Positions 53,274 to 61,927 of a DNA stretch of 64,000 bases are shown here, piece after piece. The notes beneath the pieces were generated by a model. The model saw only the letters and a program-made list of their open reading frames with translations, searched no databases and was not told where the DNA came from. The stretch lies in assembly GCA_001303585.1 (NCBI GenBank), contig LJTT01000025.1, positions 1 through 64,000 on the forward strand, in the 5' to 3' direction. Numbering within the stretch: the stretch's first letter is position 1; every line of letters starts with the position of its first letter. The position numbers and the translations under genes are program-made. This DNA comes from Betaproteobacteria bacterium SG8_41. Its GTDB lineage: Bacteria > Pseudomonadota > Gammaproteobacteria > Burkholderiales > SG8-41.

Positions 53274-54503
53274 ATGGCCAGGGCAAAAGGCATCAAGGAG
53301 GTTGGCTACGTCGATGTGAGGCAGGGCGGAGGCGTCGGCCCGATGGGCAGCCCCAGTGGCGGATTCAACCCCGTTTCGTGGTTCAACTGCGCCGGCGGCG
53401 GGCAAGTGGTCGTCGAAAACGGTATCGCCTATATCGGCAACATGCGCAATCCGCATGGCACGCTCATCGTCGACGTGTCGGACCCCAAACATCCGAAACA
53501 GCTTGCATCGCTGTCGATGCCGGCGGGAACGCATTCGCACAAGGTGCGGGTGGCGAACGACATCATGGTGATCAATCGGGAGGCGCTGCCGAGACACGCG
53601 CTTCTTGGCGAGGTGGCGCCGGAGGGTTTTCGCGGTGGCCTTGGCATTTACGATGTATCCAACCCGGCCAAGCCCAAGTCCATCACGAACTGGGACGTAA
53701 GCGGCACGGGTATTTCGAATTCCGGCGTGCATCGTTTCGATTTTGACGGGCGCTATGCCTATATCTCGCCCACATGCGAGGGTTACATCGGTAACATCAT
53801 GATGATCCTCGACCTCAAGGATCCCGCGCGCCCCGAAGAAGTCGGCCGTTGGTGGATGCCGGGGCAATGGGTGGCAGGAGGGGAGAAGCCGACGTGGGAG
53901 CGCGACGCGCACAAGTGCCATCACCCGTTGCGCCACGGCAACCGGCTCTACACGAGCTACTGGCACGGCGGCCTCGTGATACTCGATATCGAGGACATGA
54001 CGAAGCCGAAATTCGTTTCCGGCCTCGACTGGAGCCCGCCGTTTCCGTGGCCGACCCATACGGCGCTGCGCATCCCGTTCAAGATCAGCAACCGCGACTT
54101 CATGCTCGTGACCGACGAGGACGTGTTCCGGATGGAGCATTTCCCGAAATATCCGGCGTCGTTTCTGTGGATGGTGGACATCACCGACGAGAAGCACCCG
54201 CAGCCCATCTCGACGTTCCAGGTCGAGGGCATGCCCGACGAGCCGCAGCCGCGGATGACCGGCTGCCACCAGCCATGCGAGAAGGTCACGGGCACGGAGA
54301 TCCCGGTGGCATGGTTTGCGTATGGGCTGCGCGTCATCGACATCTCCCGGCCGCATGCGCTCAGGGAGGTGGCGTATTACATGCCCGACGTGCCGGAAGG
54401 CTCCGAGCGCGTGCAGAGCAACGACGTGACAGTGGACGACCGCGGTCTCATCTATCTGCTCGACCGCGTGCGGGGGCTGCACATCCTCGAGCGTATCGGG
54501 TAG
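53274..54503 (+). CDS. LVIVD-repeat beta-propeller protein
   Basis: A 409-residue protein with repeated segments of the LVIVD type: GTLIVDVSDPKHPKQLASL, GLGIYDVSNPAKPKSI, IMMILDLKDPARPEEVGRWW, GLVILDIEDMTKPKFVSGL and GLRVIDISRPHALREVAYYM, so five or more propeller blades. His-rich spots (AGTHSHKVR, DAHKCHHPLRHGNR) might bind metal. No signal peptide is visible. It starts at 53274 after AGAGGA and is divergent from the CoA-transferase A gene; 26 bases separate it from the lyase gene downstream. Biochemical role unknown. Confidence 0.85.
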   Translation: MARAKGIKEVGYVDVRQGGGVGPMGSPSGGFNPVSWFNCAGGGQVVVENGIAYIGNMRNPHGTLIVDVSDPKHPKQLASLSMPAGTHSHKVRVANDIMVINREALPRHALLGEVAPEGFRGGLGIYDVSNPAKPKSITNWDVSGTGISNSGVHRFDFDGRYAYISPTCEGYIGNIMMILDLKDPARPEEVGRWWMPGQWVAGGEKPTWERDAHKCHHPLRHGNRLYTSYWHGGLVILDIEDMTKPKFVSGLDWSPPFPWPTHTALRIPFKISNRDFMLVTDEDVFRMEHFPKYPASFLWMVDITDEKHPQPISTFQVEGMPDEPQPRMTGCHQPCEKVTGTEIPVAWFAYGLRVIDISRPHALREVAYYMPDVPEGSERVQSNDVTVDDRGLIYLLDRVRGLHILERIG

Positions 54504-54528
54504 AACCGGTCACGAGGTTGAGCCGATC

Positions 54529-55893
54529 ATGGCTTCCGGCATATTCGACGACGCGCTGCTAAAACACATCTGGACAACCGATGAGCTGCGCGCCGTTTTC
54601 GATGACCGAAACCGCGTCCAGAAGTGGTACGACTTCGAGGCGGCGCTTGCACTGGAGCAGGCGGGTCTCGGGATCATTCCGCGCGCTGCTGGCGACGAGA
54701 TCGCGTCGAAGGCCCGCGCCGATGATGTGGACATGGAAGCGATTGGCGCCGAGATCCGGCGAATAAAGCATCCGCTGGTTCCGGCGCTGCGGGCGTTGCA
54801 GGAAAGATGCAGCCCGGCGCTCGGGGAATACGTTCACTTTGGCCCGACGACGCAGGATGTGCTGGACACGGGCACGGTGCTGCAGTTGAGGGACGCGCAT
54901 GCCATCTTCCTGCGCGACATGAAGGCAATCGGCGAGGCGCTCTATGGCCTGGCCGAAAAGCATCGTGCAACCCCGATGGTTGGCCGCACACACGGCGTGC
55001 AGGCGCTGCCGATCACATTCGGCCACAAGTGTGCCGTATGGCTCTCCGAGATGGGCCGCCATCACCAGCGCATGCGCGAGCTGGAGCCGCGCTTGTTCGT
55101 GGGCGGCCTCGTCGGGGCTGTCGGCACCAAGGCTTCCTATGGTCCCCAGGCCAACGAGCTCGATCGCCGCGTCATGAGGCGCCTGGGGCTTGGCGTCGCC
55201 GACATCTCGTGGCAGGCGGCGCGCGACCGTTTTGCGGAATACGCCTGCGTGCTCGGCATGCTCGGCGCGACGCTGGGCAAAATCGCGAACGAGATCCTCA
55301 TTTTGCAGCACAACGAGATCGACGAGCTCGCGGAGCCTTTCAGCGCCGGCAAGCTTGGTTCATCGACGATGCCGCACAAGCGCAACCCGAGCACAGTGGA
55401 GGGTGCATCCGGAGTGGCGCGCGCGCTGCGCTACAACGTTGCCCTCATGCTGGAATGCATGATCATCGAGCATGAACGCGATGCGGCCTCCTGGCGCGCC
55501 GAATGGCGCGCGCTACCCGAAACCTGCCAGATGGCGGGCGCGCTGCTGGCGAGCATGCGCTACGTGCTGTCCGGGCTCGTGGTAAACGCGGAAAAGATGC
55601 GCAGCAACCTCGACCTGCTTGGTGGGTTCCTGCTCTCGGAGCGCGTCATGTTCGCGCTCTCCGAGAAGGTGGGCAAACAGACGGCGCACGAGCTGGTCTA
55701 TGAGGTATCAATGCGCGGCATTGAGCAGGGCATCACGTTCGAGGAGGCGCTCCAGCGGGACGAACGCATTGGCACAGCGCTCACGCGTGCGGAGCTGCGC
55801 GCGGCGCTGGACCCCACGACGTACGTCGGGCTCGCGCCACAGATCGTGGACGATGTGCTGGCGCAGGTGCGCGCAGCCGGCTGGCTCAACTAG
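54529..55893 (+). CDS. Adenylosuccinate lyase/fumarase-superfamily lyase
   Basis: A 454-residue member of the aspartase/fumarase superfamily. The signature loop is GSSTMPHKRNP (about 280-290), with HFGPTTQDVLDTG near 100 and GRTHGVQALPITFGHKCAVW near 150. It most resembles the PurB/3-carboxymuconate cycloisomerase group. Since it sits in a catabolic block with an LVIVD protein and a D-2-hydroxyacid dehydrogenase, it is probably not the purine enzyme; the substrate is open. A repeat array begins right after its stop. Confidence 0.86.
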   Translation: MASGIFDDALLKHIWTTDELRAVFDDRNRVQKWYDFEAALALEQAGLGIIPRAAGDEIASKARADDVDMEAIGAEIRRIKHPLVPALRALQERCSPALGEYVHFGPTTQDVLDTGTVLQLRDAHAIFLRDMKAIGEALYGLAEKHRATPMVGRTHGVQALPITFGHKCAVWLSEMGRHHQRMRELEPRLFVGGLVGAVGTKASYGPQANELDRRVMRRLGLGVADISWQAARDRFAEYACVLGMLGATLGKIANEILILQHNEIDELAEPFSAGKLGSSTMPHKRNPSTVEGASGVARALRYNVALMLECMIIEHERDAASWRAEWRALPETCQMAGALLASMRYVLSGLVVNAEKMRSNLDLLGGFLLSERVMFALSEKVGKQTAHELVYEVSMRGIEQGITFEEALQRDERIGTALTRAELRAALDPTTYVGLAPQIVDDVLAQVRAAGWLN

Positions 55894-55894
55894 A

Positions 55895-55962
55895 GCCGTG
55901 AATCGTAAATCGTGAATCGAAAGGGCGCCGTTTCGGTCCACTCACCACTTACCGCTCACGCA
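55895..55962 (+). repeat. Junction repeat between the lyase and D-2-hydroxyacid dehydrogenase genes
   Basis: CCGTGAATCGTAAATCGTGA (55896-55915) directly follows the lyase TAG. CCACTCACCACTTACCGCTC (55938-55957) lies just before the next start. Sense after the stop and antisense before the start, as at other co-directional junctions. Confidence 0.85.
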
Positions 55963-55972
55963 CCCGAGAAAT

Positions 55973-56950
55973 ATGAAAATCACAATACTGGACGATACGC
56001 TTGACGCCATCCGGCACCTTGACTGCTTTGCGAAGCTGCAGGGCCATGACGTCAAGATCTGGAACGACCACACCAAGGACCTCGACGTCCTCGCGGACAG
56101 GCTGAAGAAGACGGAAGCGCTGGTGCTGATCCGCGAGCGCACGCCGGTTCGCGCGCCGCTCATCGAGCGTCTGCCCAGGCTCAAGCTGATTTCACAGCGC
56201 AGCGTCTATCCGCACATCGACGTCGACGCCTGCACGAAGCATGGCGTCCTGCTCTGCTCCGACATGCATCCGGGGCGCCCCTCATTCGCTACGGCGGAAC
56301 TGACATGGGGCCTGGTGCTTGCCGCGATGCGCGGCATTCCGCAGCAGATGGCAGCGCTGAAAACGGGACGCTGGCAGACCATGCTCGGCACCGCGGTGCG
56401 TGGGCGCACGCTCGGAATACTCGGCTATGGTCGCATCGGCGCGAGCGTGGCGGGTTATGGCAGGGCGTTCGGGATGAAGGTGCTCGCGTGGGGACGAGAA
56501 GGCTCGGTTGCACGCGCACGTGCCGAGGGATTCGAAGCCGTTGCCACCAAGGAAGCGCTATTCGAGCAGTCGGACGTCCTGAGCGTGCACTTGCGGGCGA
56601 CCAAGAGCACGCAGAGCCTGGTCACGGCCGCCGATCTTGCGCGCATGAAATCGACTGCGCTGTTCGTCAACACAAGCCGCGCGGCGGTCGTCGAGCCGGG
56701 TGCGCTGTTGGCGGCGCTGAGCGCCGGTCGGCCTGGCATGGCGGCAGTTGACGTATACGAGGAAGAACCGATCGTCGACGGAAATCATCCGCTGCTCAAA
56801 ATGGACAATGTCGTCTGCACGCCGCACATCGGTTATGTCGAGCGCGACGGCTACGAGTCGGCTTTCGGCATGATCTTCGACCAGGTGCTCGCGTATGCCG
56901 AGGGCAAACCGGTCAACATGATCAATCCCGAGGTGCTGGGCAAGAGCTGA
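55973..56950 (+). CDS. D-isomer-specific 2-hydroxyacid dehydrogenase
   Basis: A 325-residue NAD-dependent dehydrogenase. The nucleotide site is LGILGYGRIGASVAGYGRAF (about 142-161). The catalytic Arg is in VNTSRAAVVEPGALLAAL, the Glu in VDVYEEEP, and the His in VVCTPHIGYVE. The N-terminal catalytic lobe begins KITILDDTLDAIRHLDCF. It reduces or oxidises a 2-oxo/2-hydroxy acid. It probably belongs with the lyase upstream. After its stop, 56951-57227 shows no gene that I can support. Confidence 0.92.
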   Translation: MKITILDDTLDAIRHLDCFAKLQGHDVKIWNDHTKDLDVLADRLKKTEALVLIRERTPVRAPLIERLPRLKLISQRSVYPHIDVDACTKHGVLLCSDMHPGRPSFATAELTWGLVLAAMRGIPQQMAALKTGRWQTMLGTAVRGRTLGILGYGRIGASVAGYGRAFGMKVLAWGREGSVARARAEGFEAVATKEALFEQSDVLSVHLRATKSTQSLVTAADLARMKSTALFVNTSRAAVVEPGALLAALSAGRPGMAAVDVYEEEPIVDGNHPLLKMDNVVCTPHIGYVERDGYESAFGMIFDQVLAYAEGKPVNMINPEVLGKS

Positions 56951-57227
56951 CAGGGCGGTTGCGCCAACGTTCTGAACTGGCAGCACCCGCGTTGATCACG
57001 CGGCCTTGAGGCTATTGAGGGGCTCGGGCGTAGTTGACGGCTTCTAGACCATTACCGGCGATCGGCCGACATCGTGGCTGGAGTGGCGGCCTATGTCGAT
57101 CGGGCTGGTCAGTTGAATACGTTAGTTAAATCAAACAGCTAGGTCTGCAGAACCCTGGCGGGCAGAGTGGCACGGTTGTTGTATCAGATGTGCTATCGCC
57201 CCGGCAGGTCTTGGTTGGAGGTGTCTG

Positions 57228-57896
57228 ATGGACAAGGGGAAAACAGGCGTCTGTAAGGCGATTTTCTCCGCGGGGGTCGACCGGCCGCAGAGCAGTTGGG
57301 CAACCCCCTCATCGGTCGGTGGACCGTCCGCGCCACAGCGGTTGCCGCTACGCAGGGGCTTGCGGTCTACCGCACAGCACCTGTCGTTCGCCGCTCAGGC
57401 GGTGCTGGTCGCGGCGCTCCTCGTCACCGGATCCACAGTCGCGCTTGCTGACAGGGGAGGGCGCGGTCAACCCGGCGGTGTTCCTAACCCAAACCTCGGC
57501 GTGTCGGAATTGCACCGGGCCAGGTCGGGTGTCGGTGCCTTTGCGCCTTCCGCGGTTCCTGGCGCTGCCCGGCTGACCCCCTCCAACGGACTGCCGCCTC
57601 CGGGCCATCTCAGCACACCCGGTTTGGGTCTCGGGCGGGGACAATCAGCGGGATCGCCGCCGGGGCTGACGGGGACAACCGGGGTCCTGCCGCCGCGGAA
57701 CGGTATCGAAATGCCGCAGCCTGGCAACGGTTTTGCTCTCGGGAACGGCGGCGACGCGCTTGCTCCCGGCGTGATGGGCGCGCCGAGAGTGCCGGAGGCC
57801 GAGACCGCGAGAATTCCGTCGGCAACGGACGCGCTCGGTAACGAGCAGCCACGAGGTGGCGAGGCGCTTCCGAGACGGATTCCAACCTGCCGCTGA
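57228..57896 (+). CDS. Hypothetical Gly/Pro-rich protein with a membrane or signal segment
   Basis: A 222-residue open frame with a good GGAGG ribosome site seven bases before the ATG. Residues about 51-73 are hydrophobic (FAAQAVLVAALLVTGSTVAL, then ADRGG), resembling an internal or late signal sequence. The rest is rich in Gly, Pro, Ala and Leu with low-complexity stretches (PSNGLPPPGHLSTPGLGLGR). I recognise no domain. The opposite strand also has open frames, so it may be a chance frame in GC-rich DNA, but the ribosome site and segment order favour a real gene. Confidence 0.42.
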   Translation: MDKGKTGVCKAIFSAGVDRPQSSWATPSSVGGPSAPQRLPLRRGLRSTAQHLSFAAQAVLVAALLVTGSTVALADRGGRGQPGGVPNPNLGVSELHRARSGVGAFAPSAVPGAARLTPSNGLPPPGHLSTPGLGLGRGQSAGSPPGLTGTTGVLPPRNGIEMPQPGNGFALGNGGDALAPGVMGAPRVPEAETARIPSATDALGNEQPRGGEALPRRIPTCR

Positions 57897-58349
57897 TCAG
57901 CGCCTCTGCGGTCACGACTGCGCGGCTCATGGGCGGGCCGTCAGCAAGACTGCCCCTTCCCAAATTTGTCCTGTCGAGCCGATCAGCGCCCGCTTCCGCT
58001 GACCTTGTCGGGGGAGCGATCGTCTGCCTCGACCCGGCTCGCCCGGCCTTGTTGCGGCGCAAGAAAGATGGGATGATCCCGCGAGGCGGGCGGCGCTGGT
58101 TTCGTGCATAATTCGCGCTGTCGCGAGCGTGGCAGTAAAACAAACAGTGTTTCAGCATTCGCGACAAGAGGAAACGTTCGGCGCTCAGGCGCGGCCCGAA
58201 AAAGAATTGGAACGCTCCCGGTCGTCGTGTGTGCGCGGCGACGGCGGACGTCGATGACGGGGCCAGCGGCATGTCTTGCAACCGCTCGATCATCTAAACG
58301 CGGGTCTGTGGTCGTGTGCCAGCAGGCTGGTCGATAACAGGAGGATGCA
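57897..58349. other. Intergenic region upstream of tctBA
   Basis: A 453-bp stretch without a supportable gene. It must contain the promoter for tctBA, but I could not identify -35/-10 elements with confidence, and I see none of the junction repeats here. AACAGGAGGA just before 58350 is the tctB ribosome site. Confidence 0.5.
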
Positions 58350-58808
58350 GTGCAACTGAAGATCAAGAGCCAGGAAGATTTCTGGGCCGGAATCATGTTC
58401 ATCGGCTTCGGCCTTGTCGCCATCGTCGTGGCGCGCGACTACCCGATGGGCACCGCCATGCGGATGGGCCCGGGATATTTCCCGACCTATCTTGGCGTGA
58501 TCATGATGGTCATGGGCGCGATCATCTCGATTCGCTCGTTGTGGGTGAAGGGCGAGGGCATCCGCCGATTCGGCTGGCGCGGCTTGTTCTTCCTGAGCCT
58601 GGCGTTCGCCACATACGGCTTCCTCATCGACACGATGGATGTCGGATTCATCCTGTCTATTACTGCGGTAGTCATTTTGAGCACGCTCGCGAGCCGTGAA
58701 TTCCATTGGCTCGAGTCCTTGGGACTGGCGGCCGTGCTGGTATTGGGGACGGTAGCTGTTTTCATCTGGGGCCTCGAAATGCCCTATCCCCTGTTCTGGT
58801 GGAGATAA
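58350..58808 (+). CDS. tctB: Tripartite tricarboxylate transporter small membrane subunit TctB
   Basis: A 152-residue membrane protein with four hydrophobic segments (about 14-30, 48-64, 80-115, 122-142). DFWAGIMFIGFGLVAIVVAR and RMGPGYFPTYLGVIMMVMGA are typical TctB sequences. The start is GTG after GGAGGA. One base separates its stop from the tctA ATG. It forms the inner-membrane complex with TctA; no tctC is adjacent, so an unlinked Bug protein must supply the substrate. Confidence 0.92.
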   Translation: MQLKIKSQEDFWAGIMFIGFGLVAIVVARDYPMGTAMRMGPGYFPTYLGVIMMVMGAIISIRSLWVKGEGIRRFGWRGLFFLSLAFATYGFLIDTMDVGFILSITAVVILSTLASREFHWLESLGLAAVLVLGTVAVFIWGLEMPYPLFWWR

Positions 58809-58809
58809 C

Positions 58810-60336
58810 ATGGAAACGATCGCAGAGTGGTTCCCCAATCTAACCCTGGGCTTCAGCACGGCGGTTTCGCCCATAAACCTTCTCTACTGTTTCCTCGGCG
58901 TGTTCGTCGGCACGCTGATCGGCGTGCTCCCCGGCATCGGTCCGCTGGCGGCGATCGCGATGCTGCTGCCGATCACCTTCAATCTGCCGCCGGTCGGCGC
59001 GCTCATCATGCTGGCGGGCATCTACTACGGTGCGCAGTACGGCGGTTCCACCACGGCGATTCTGGTGAAACTGCCCGGCGAGTCCGCGTCGGTGGTCACC
59101 TGTATCGATGGCTACGAAATGGCGAAGCAGGGCCGCGCCGGCCCGGCGTTGGCGATCGCTGCCCTGGGCTCGTTCTTTGCGGGCACGGTGGGCACGATCC
59201 TGATCGCAACCGCGGGGCCACCGATCGCCGAGATGGCGCTCAAATTCGGCGCGCCCGAGTACTTCTCGCTGATGGTGATGGGTCTCATGGCCTCCGCCGT
59301 GCTCGCGCACGGGTCGCTGCTCAAGGCGATGGCGATGATCATTCTCGGTCTGCTGTTCGGGATTGTCGGCACCGACGTCAATTCGGGCATGTCGCGTTTC
59401 GCCTTTGGCGTTTCGGGGCTGACGGACGGCATCAGTTTCGTGGTGATCGCCATGGGGCTCTTCGGCTTTGCCGAGATCGTGAACAACCTCGAGGGCGGCG
59501 GTTCCAAGCGCGACCTCCTGTTCCAGAAGATCAAGAACATCTGGCCGACGATGGACGACTTCAGGCGCTCCTGGCGGCCGGCGATGCGCGGCACGGCGAT
59601 CGGCGCGTTTTTCGGCACGCTGCCGGGCGCCGGGCCGACCATTGCTGCCTTCTCCACCTACGCGCTTGAGAAGAAGGTGGCGAAGGATCCGTCGCGGTTC
59701 GGCAAGGGCGCAATCGAGGGCGTCGCGGGCCCCGAGTCGGCCAATAACGCGGCGGCCCAGTGCGCCTTCATTCCGACGCTGACGCTTGGTATTCCCGGCA
59801 GCGGCACGATGGCGCTGATGCTCGGGGCGCTGACGATCCAGGGTATCGCACCGGGCCCGCAGGTGATGACGCAGCGGCCGGAACTCTTCTGGGGCCTCAT
59901 TGCCAGCATGTGGATCGGAAACGGCATGCTCGTCCTGCTCAATCTCCCGTTGATCGGCTTGTGGGTGAAGCTGCTCACAGTGCCCTACCGGATGCTGTTC
60001 CCGGCGATCATGTGCTTCATGGCGATCGGCGTCTTCAGCGTGAACAACCAGGCGCTCGACATCAATATGACGCTGATGTTCGGCTTCCTCGGCTACATCT
60101 TCGTCAAGCTCAAGTGCGAGCCGGCACCGCTGATTCTCGCCTTCGTGCTGGGCCCGTTGATGGAGGAGAACCTGCGGCGCGCCCTGCTGATATCGCGCGG
60201 AGACGCGACCGTCTTTCTCACGCGCCCGATCAGCGCGGGTTTCCTGATCGCCACAGCGCTGTTCCTGGTCATCATGCTGGCCCCAGCGATCCGCAAGAAG
60301 CGCGATGAGATGACGGACGAGCCGATAAAGGCTTAG
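58810..60336 (+). CDS. tctA: Tripartite tricarboxylate transporter large membrane subunit TctA
   Basis: A 508-residue permease with about 11-12 membrane helices. Two conserved glycine-rich motifs are present: GVLPGIGPLAAIAMLLPITF (about 38-57) and the related GTLPGAGPTIAAFSTYALEK (about 266-285), plus YYGAQYGGSTTAILVKLPGE and TLGIPGSGTMALMLGALTIQ. It carries out Na+ or H+-driven uptake of citrate or other carboxylates. It ends at a strong terminator. Confidence 0.95.
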   Translation: METIAEWFPNLTLGFSTAVSPINLLYCFLGVFVGTLIGVLPGIGPLAAIAMLLPITFNLPPVGALIMLAGIYYGAQYGGSTTAILVKLPGESASVVTCIDGYEMAKQGRAGPALAIAALGSFFAGTVGTILIATAGPPIAEMALKFGAPEYFSLMVMGLMASAVLAHGSLLKAMAMIILGLLFGIVGTDVNSGMSRFAFGVSGLTDGISFVVIAMGLFGFAEIVNNLEGGGSKRDLLFQKIKNIWPTMDDFRRSWRPAMRGTAIGAFFGTLPGAGPTIAAFSTYALEKKVAKDPSRFGKGAIEGVAGPESANNAAAQCAFIPTLTLGIPGSGTMALMLGALTIQGIAPGPQVMTQRPELFWGLIASMWIGNGMLVLLNLPLIGLWVKLLTVPYRMLFPAIMCFMAIGVFSVNNQALDINMTLMFGFLGYIFVKLKCEPAPLILAFVLGPLMEENLRRALLISRGDATVFLTRPISAGFLIATALFLVIMLAPAIRKKRDEMTDEPIKA

Positions 60337-60369
60337 CAAGAAAGATTATTTCCGCAGTTCCGAGCGTAG

Positions 60370-60399
60370 AAAATGCCGCGCCTTTGGGCGCGGCATTTT
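60370..60399 (+). terminator. Rho-independent terminator after tctA
   Basis: AAAATGCCGCGCC-TTTG-GGCGCGGCATTTT: a perfect stem with A/T extension giving T4 on the plus strand, 34 bases after the tctA stop. Confidence 0.92.
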
Positions 60400-60461
60400 C
60401 TTGCGGCGGCGGTGGCTGGCTTCGCGCTCTGACGCCGCTCGATCTATCAGGAGGAGGTCCC

Positions 60462-61622
60462 GTGTACGAACCATTTCGCAGCAATTACGTGTGGAATCTG
60501 GCAGTCAATCTCGCGCTGGGCTCGGGCGGGGTCATCGGCGAAGTGGACGAGGTGTGCCGCTCGCTCACCGAGGCCGCCGCGCGCAATGACGACCCTGCCC
60601 AGGAAGAGTTCCTGCAGGGATGGCTGAAAATGGCCGGGCGCGTGCATGCGCTTGCTCAGGCCGACGAGAAAGCCGGGCATCTATACTCGGCGGCCCGCAA
60701 GCTCCTGCGCGCGTCGATGTACTACATGACCGCGGAGCGCCAGGCTCATCCGAAGGATCCGAGGAAGCCAATGCTCTATCGCCAGATGCTGGATTGCTTC
60801 CGTGCCGGGATACGCTATCGCAAGGACGACGTCGAGTGGGTCGAGGTGCCCTACGGTGGGACGATGATGCCGGCTCTCTTCGTGCCCGCGGAGGGAAAGG
60901 GGCGGGCACCCTGCATGATCCATTTCGACGGGCTCGACGTGATGAAGGAATGGATCTACCTGGCGGGGATTGCGCAGGAGCTGCGGCGCCGCGGCGTGGC
61001 AACCCTGATCGTGGATCATCCGGGCGTAGGCGAGGCGCTGCGTTTGAGAAATCTGCCAAGCATTCCTGAGATGGAGAAGCCTGCCGGAGCGGCGCTTGAC
61101 TACCTGGCAACGCGTGCCGACGTCGACGCGGCGCGTGTTGGCATCATCGCGCTCTCGCTGGGCGGCTATTACGCGCCCCGGGCGGCGGCTTTCGAGCCGC
61201 GGCTCAAGTGCTGCGTCGCGTGGGGGGCGCAGTGGGACTGGCACGAGCGTGTCGTCGCGCGCCTGAGTCCGCACGCGACGACGCAACGCTCCGTTTCGCA
61301 TTTCGCGGACCACCTGAACTGGGTGTTCGGCAAGGCCAGCATCGAGGAGTCGATGAAGGTCATCAGCCAGTTCAAGCTCGACGGCGCCGCTCAGCGCATC
61401 GCCTGCCCGCTGCTGATCGTGCACGGCGAAAATGACCGGCAGATTCCGCTCTCTCATGCCGAGGCCCTGCTCGATGCGGCGAGCGCAAGCCCCCGCCGCG
61501 AGCTCAAGGTCTTCACGCTTGCGGAGGGCGGGGCAGAGCATTGCCAGGCCGACAATGGATCGCTGGCCGTGGATTACATGAGCGACTGGATTGCAGAGGT
61601 GCTCGGGGGGCGTGCGCAATAG
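60462..61622 (+). CDS. Alpha/beta hydrolase of the FrsA/DUF1100-like group with helical N-terminal cap
   Basis: A 386-residue serine-hydrolase-fold protein. The first 130 residues are helical, then the hydrolase core begins (VEVPYGGTMMPALFVPAEGK). The nucleophile elbow is GIIALSLGGYYAPRAAAFEP, the acid is near LLIVHGENDRQIPLSHAEAL, and His is in AEGGAEHCQADN. Relatives include 2,6-dihydroxypseudooxynicotine hydrolase, which cleaves C-C bonds. The GTG at 60462, with a GGAGGAGG site, was chosen; the longer frame runs back into the terminator. Confidence 0.86.
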   Translation: MYEPFRSNYVWNLAVNLALGSGGVIGEVDEVCRSLTEAAARNDDPAQEEFLQGWLKMAGRVHALAQADEKAGHLYSAARKLLRASMYYMTAERQAHPKDPRKPMLYRQMLDCFRAGIRYRKDDVEWVEVPYGGTMMPALFVPAEGKGRAPCMIHFDGLDVMKEWIYLAGIAQELRRRGVATLIVDHPGVGEALRLRNLPSIPEMEKPAGAALDYLATRADVDAARVGIIALSLGGYYAPRAAAFEPRLKCCVAWGAQWDWHERVVARLSPHATTQRSVSHFADHLNWVFGKASIEESMKVISQFKLDGAAQRIACPLLIVHGENDRQIPLSHAEALLDAASASPRRELKVFTLAEGGAEHCQADNGSLAVDYMSDWIAEVLGGRAQ

Positions 61623-61624
61623 CA

Positions 61625-61810
61625 AGCGCCGATGGACCCAGATATGCGCGGATTCATACCTGCAGAAAACCCGAACCGCGTTTTATTTTGGCCGCCGATG
61701 CATGCCGACCAGGGTTAAAGCTGAACCGCAAGGGCGCCGAGGACGCGGAGGAAAACAAAAGCCTTACCGCCAAGGGTGCGGAGGGCGCGAAGGTAACCTA
61801 CTCAAAATGC
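61625..61810 (+). repeat. Junction repeats of the CGCCAAGG/CGCGGAGG type
   Basis: No gene in 61623-61927. It holds CGCCGATG/ATGCCGACC units (61627-61710) and two GAACCGCAAGGGCGCCGAGG-type blocks (61724-61756 and 61770-61796) in which 9-10-bp units such as AAGGGTGCGGAGGGCGCGAA repeat. This family is not seen elsewhere in the window. It is sense relative to the hydrolase that ends upstream. Confidence 0.75.
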
Positions 61811-61927
61811 TGGAACGCAAGGTCGCGGAGTCAGCGCTAAGAGCGGCATACCCGAAACGTCTCGGTCATCCTGTCCGGCTTCATCCTTCGAGTACCCCTC
61901 CATCACTTATCATGCATCACCCGTTCG

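Noticed and set aside
56951-57227. Possible insertion-sequence remnant (a short frame reading VAGVAAYVDRAGQL ends near 57141)
   Set aside because: Too short to assign to any transposase family, and no terminal inverted repeats or target duplications could be seen.
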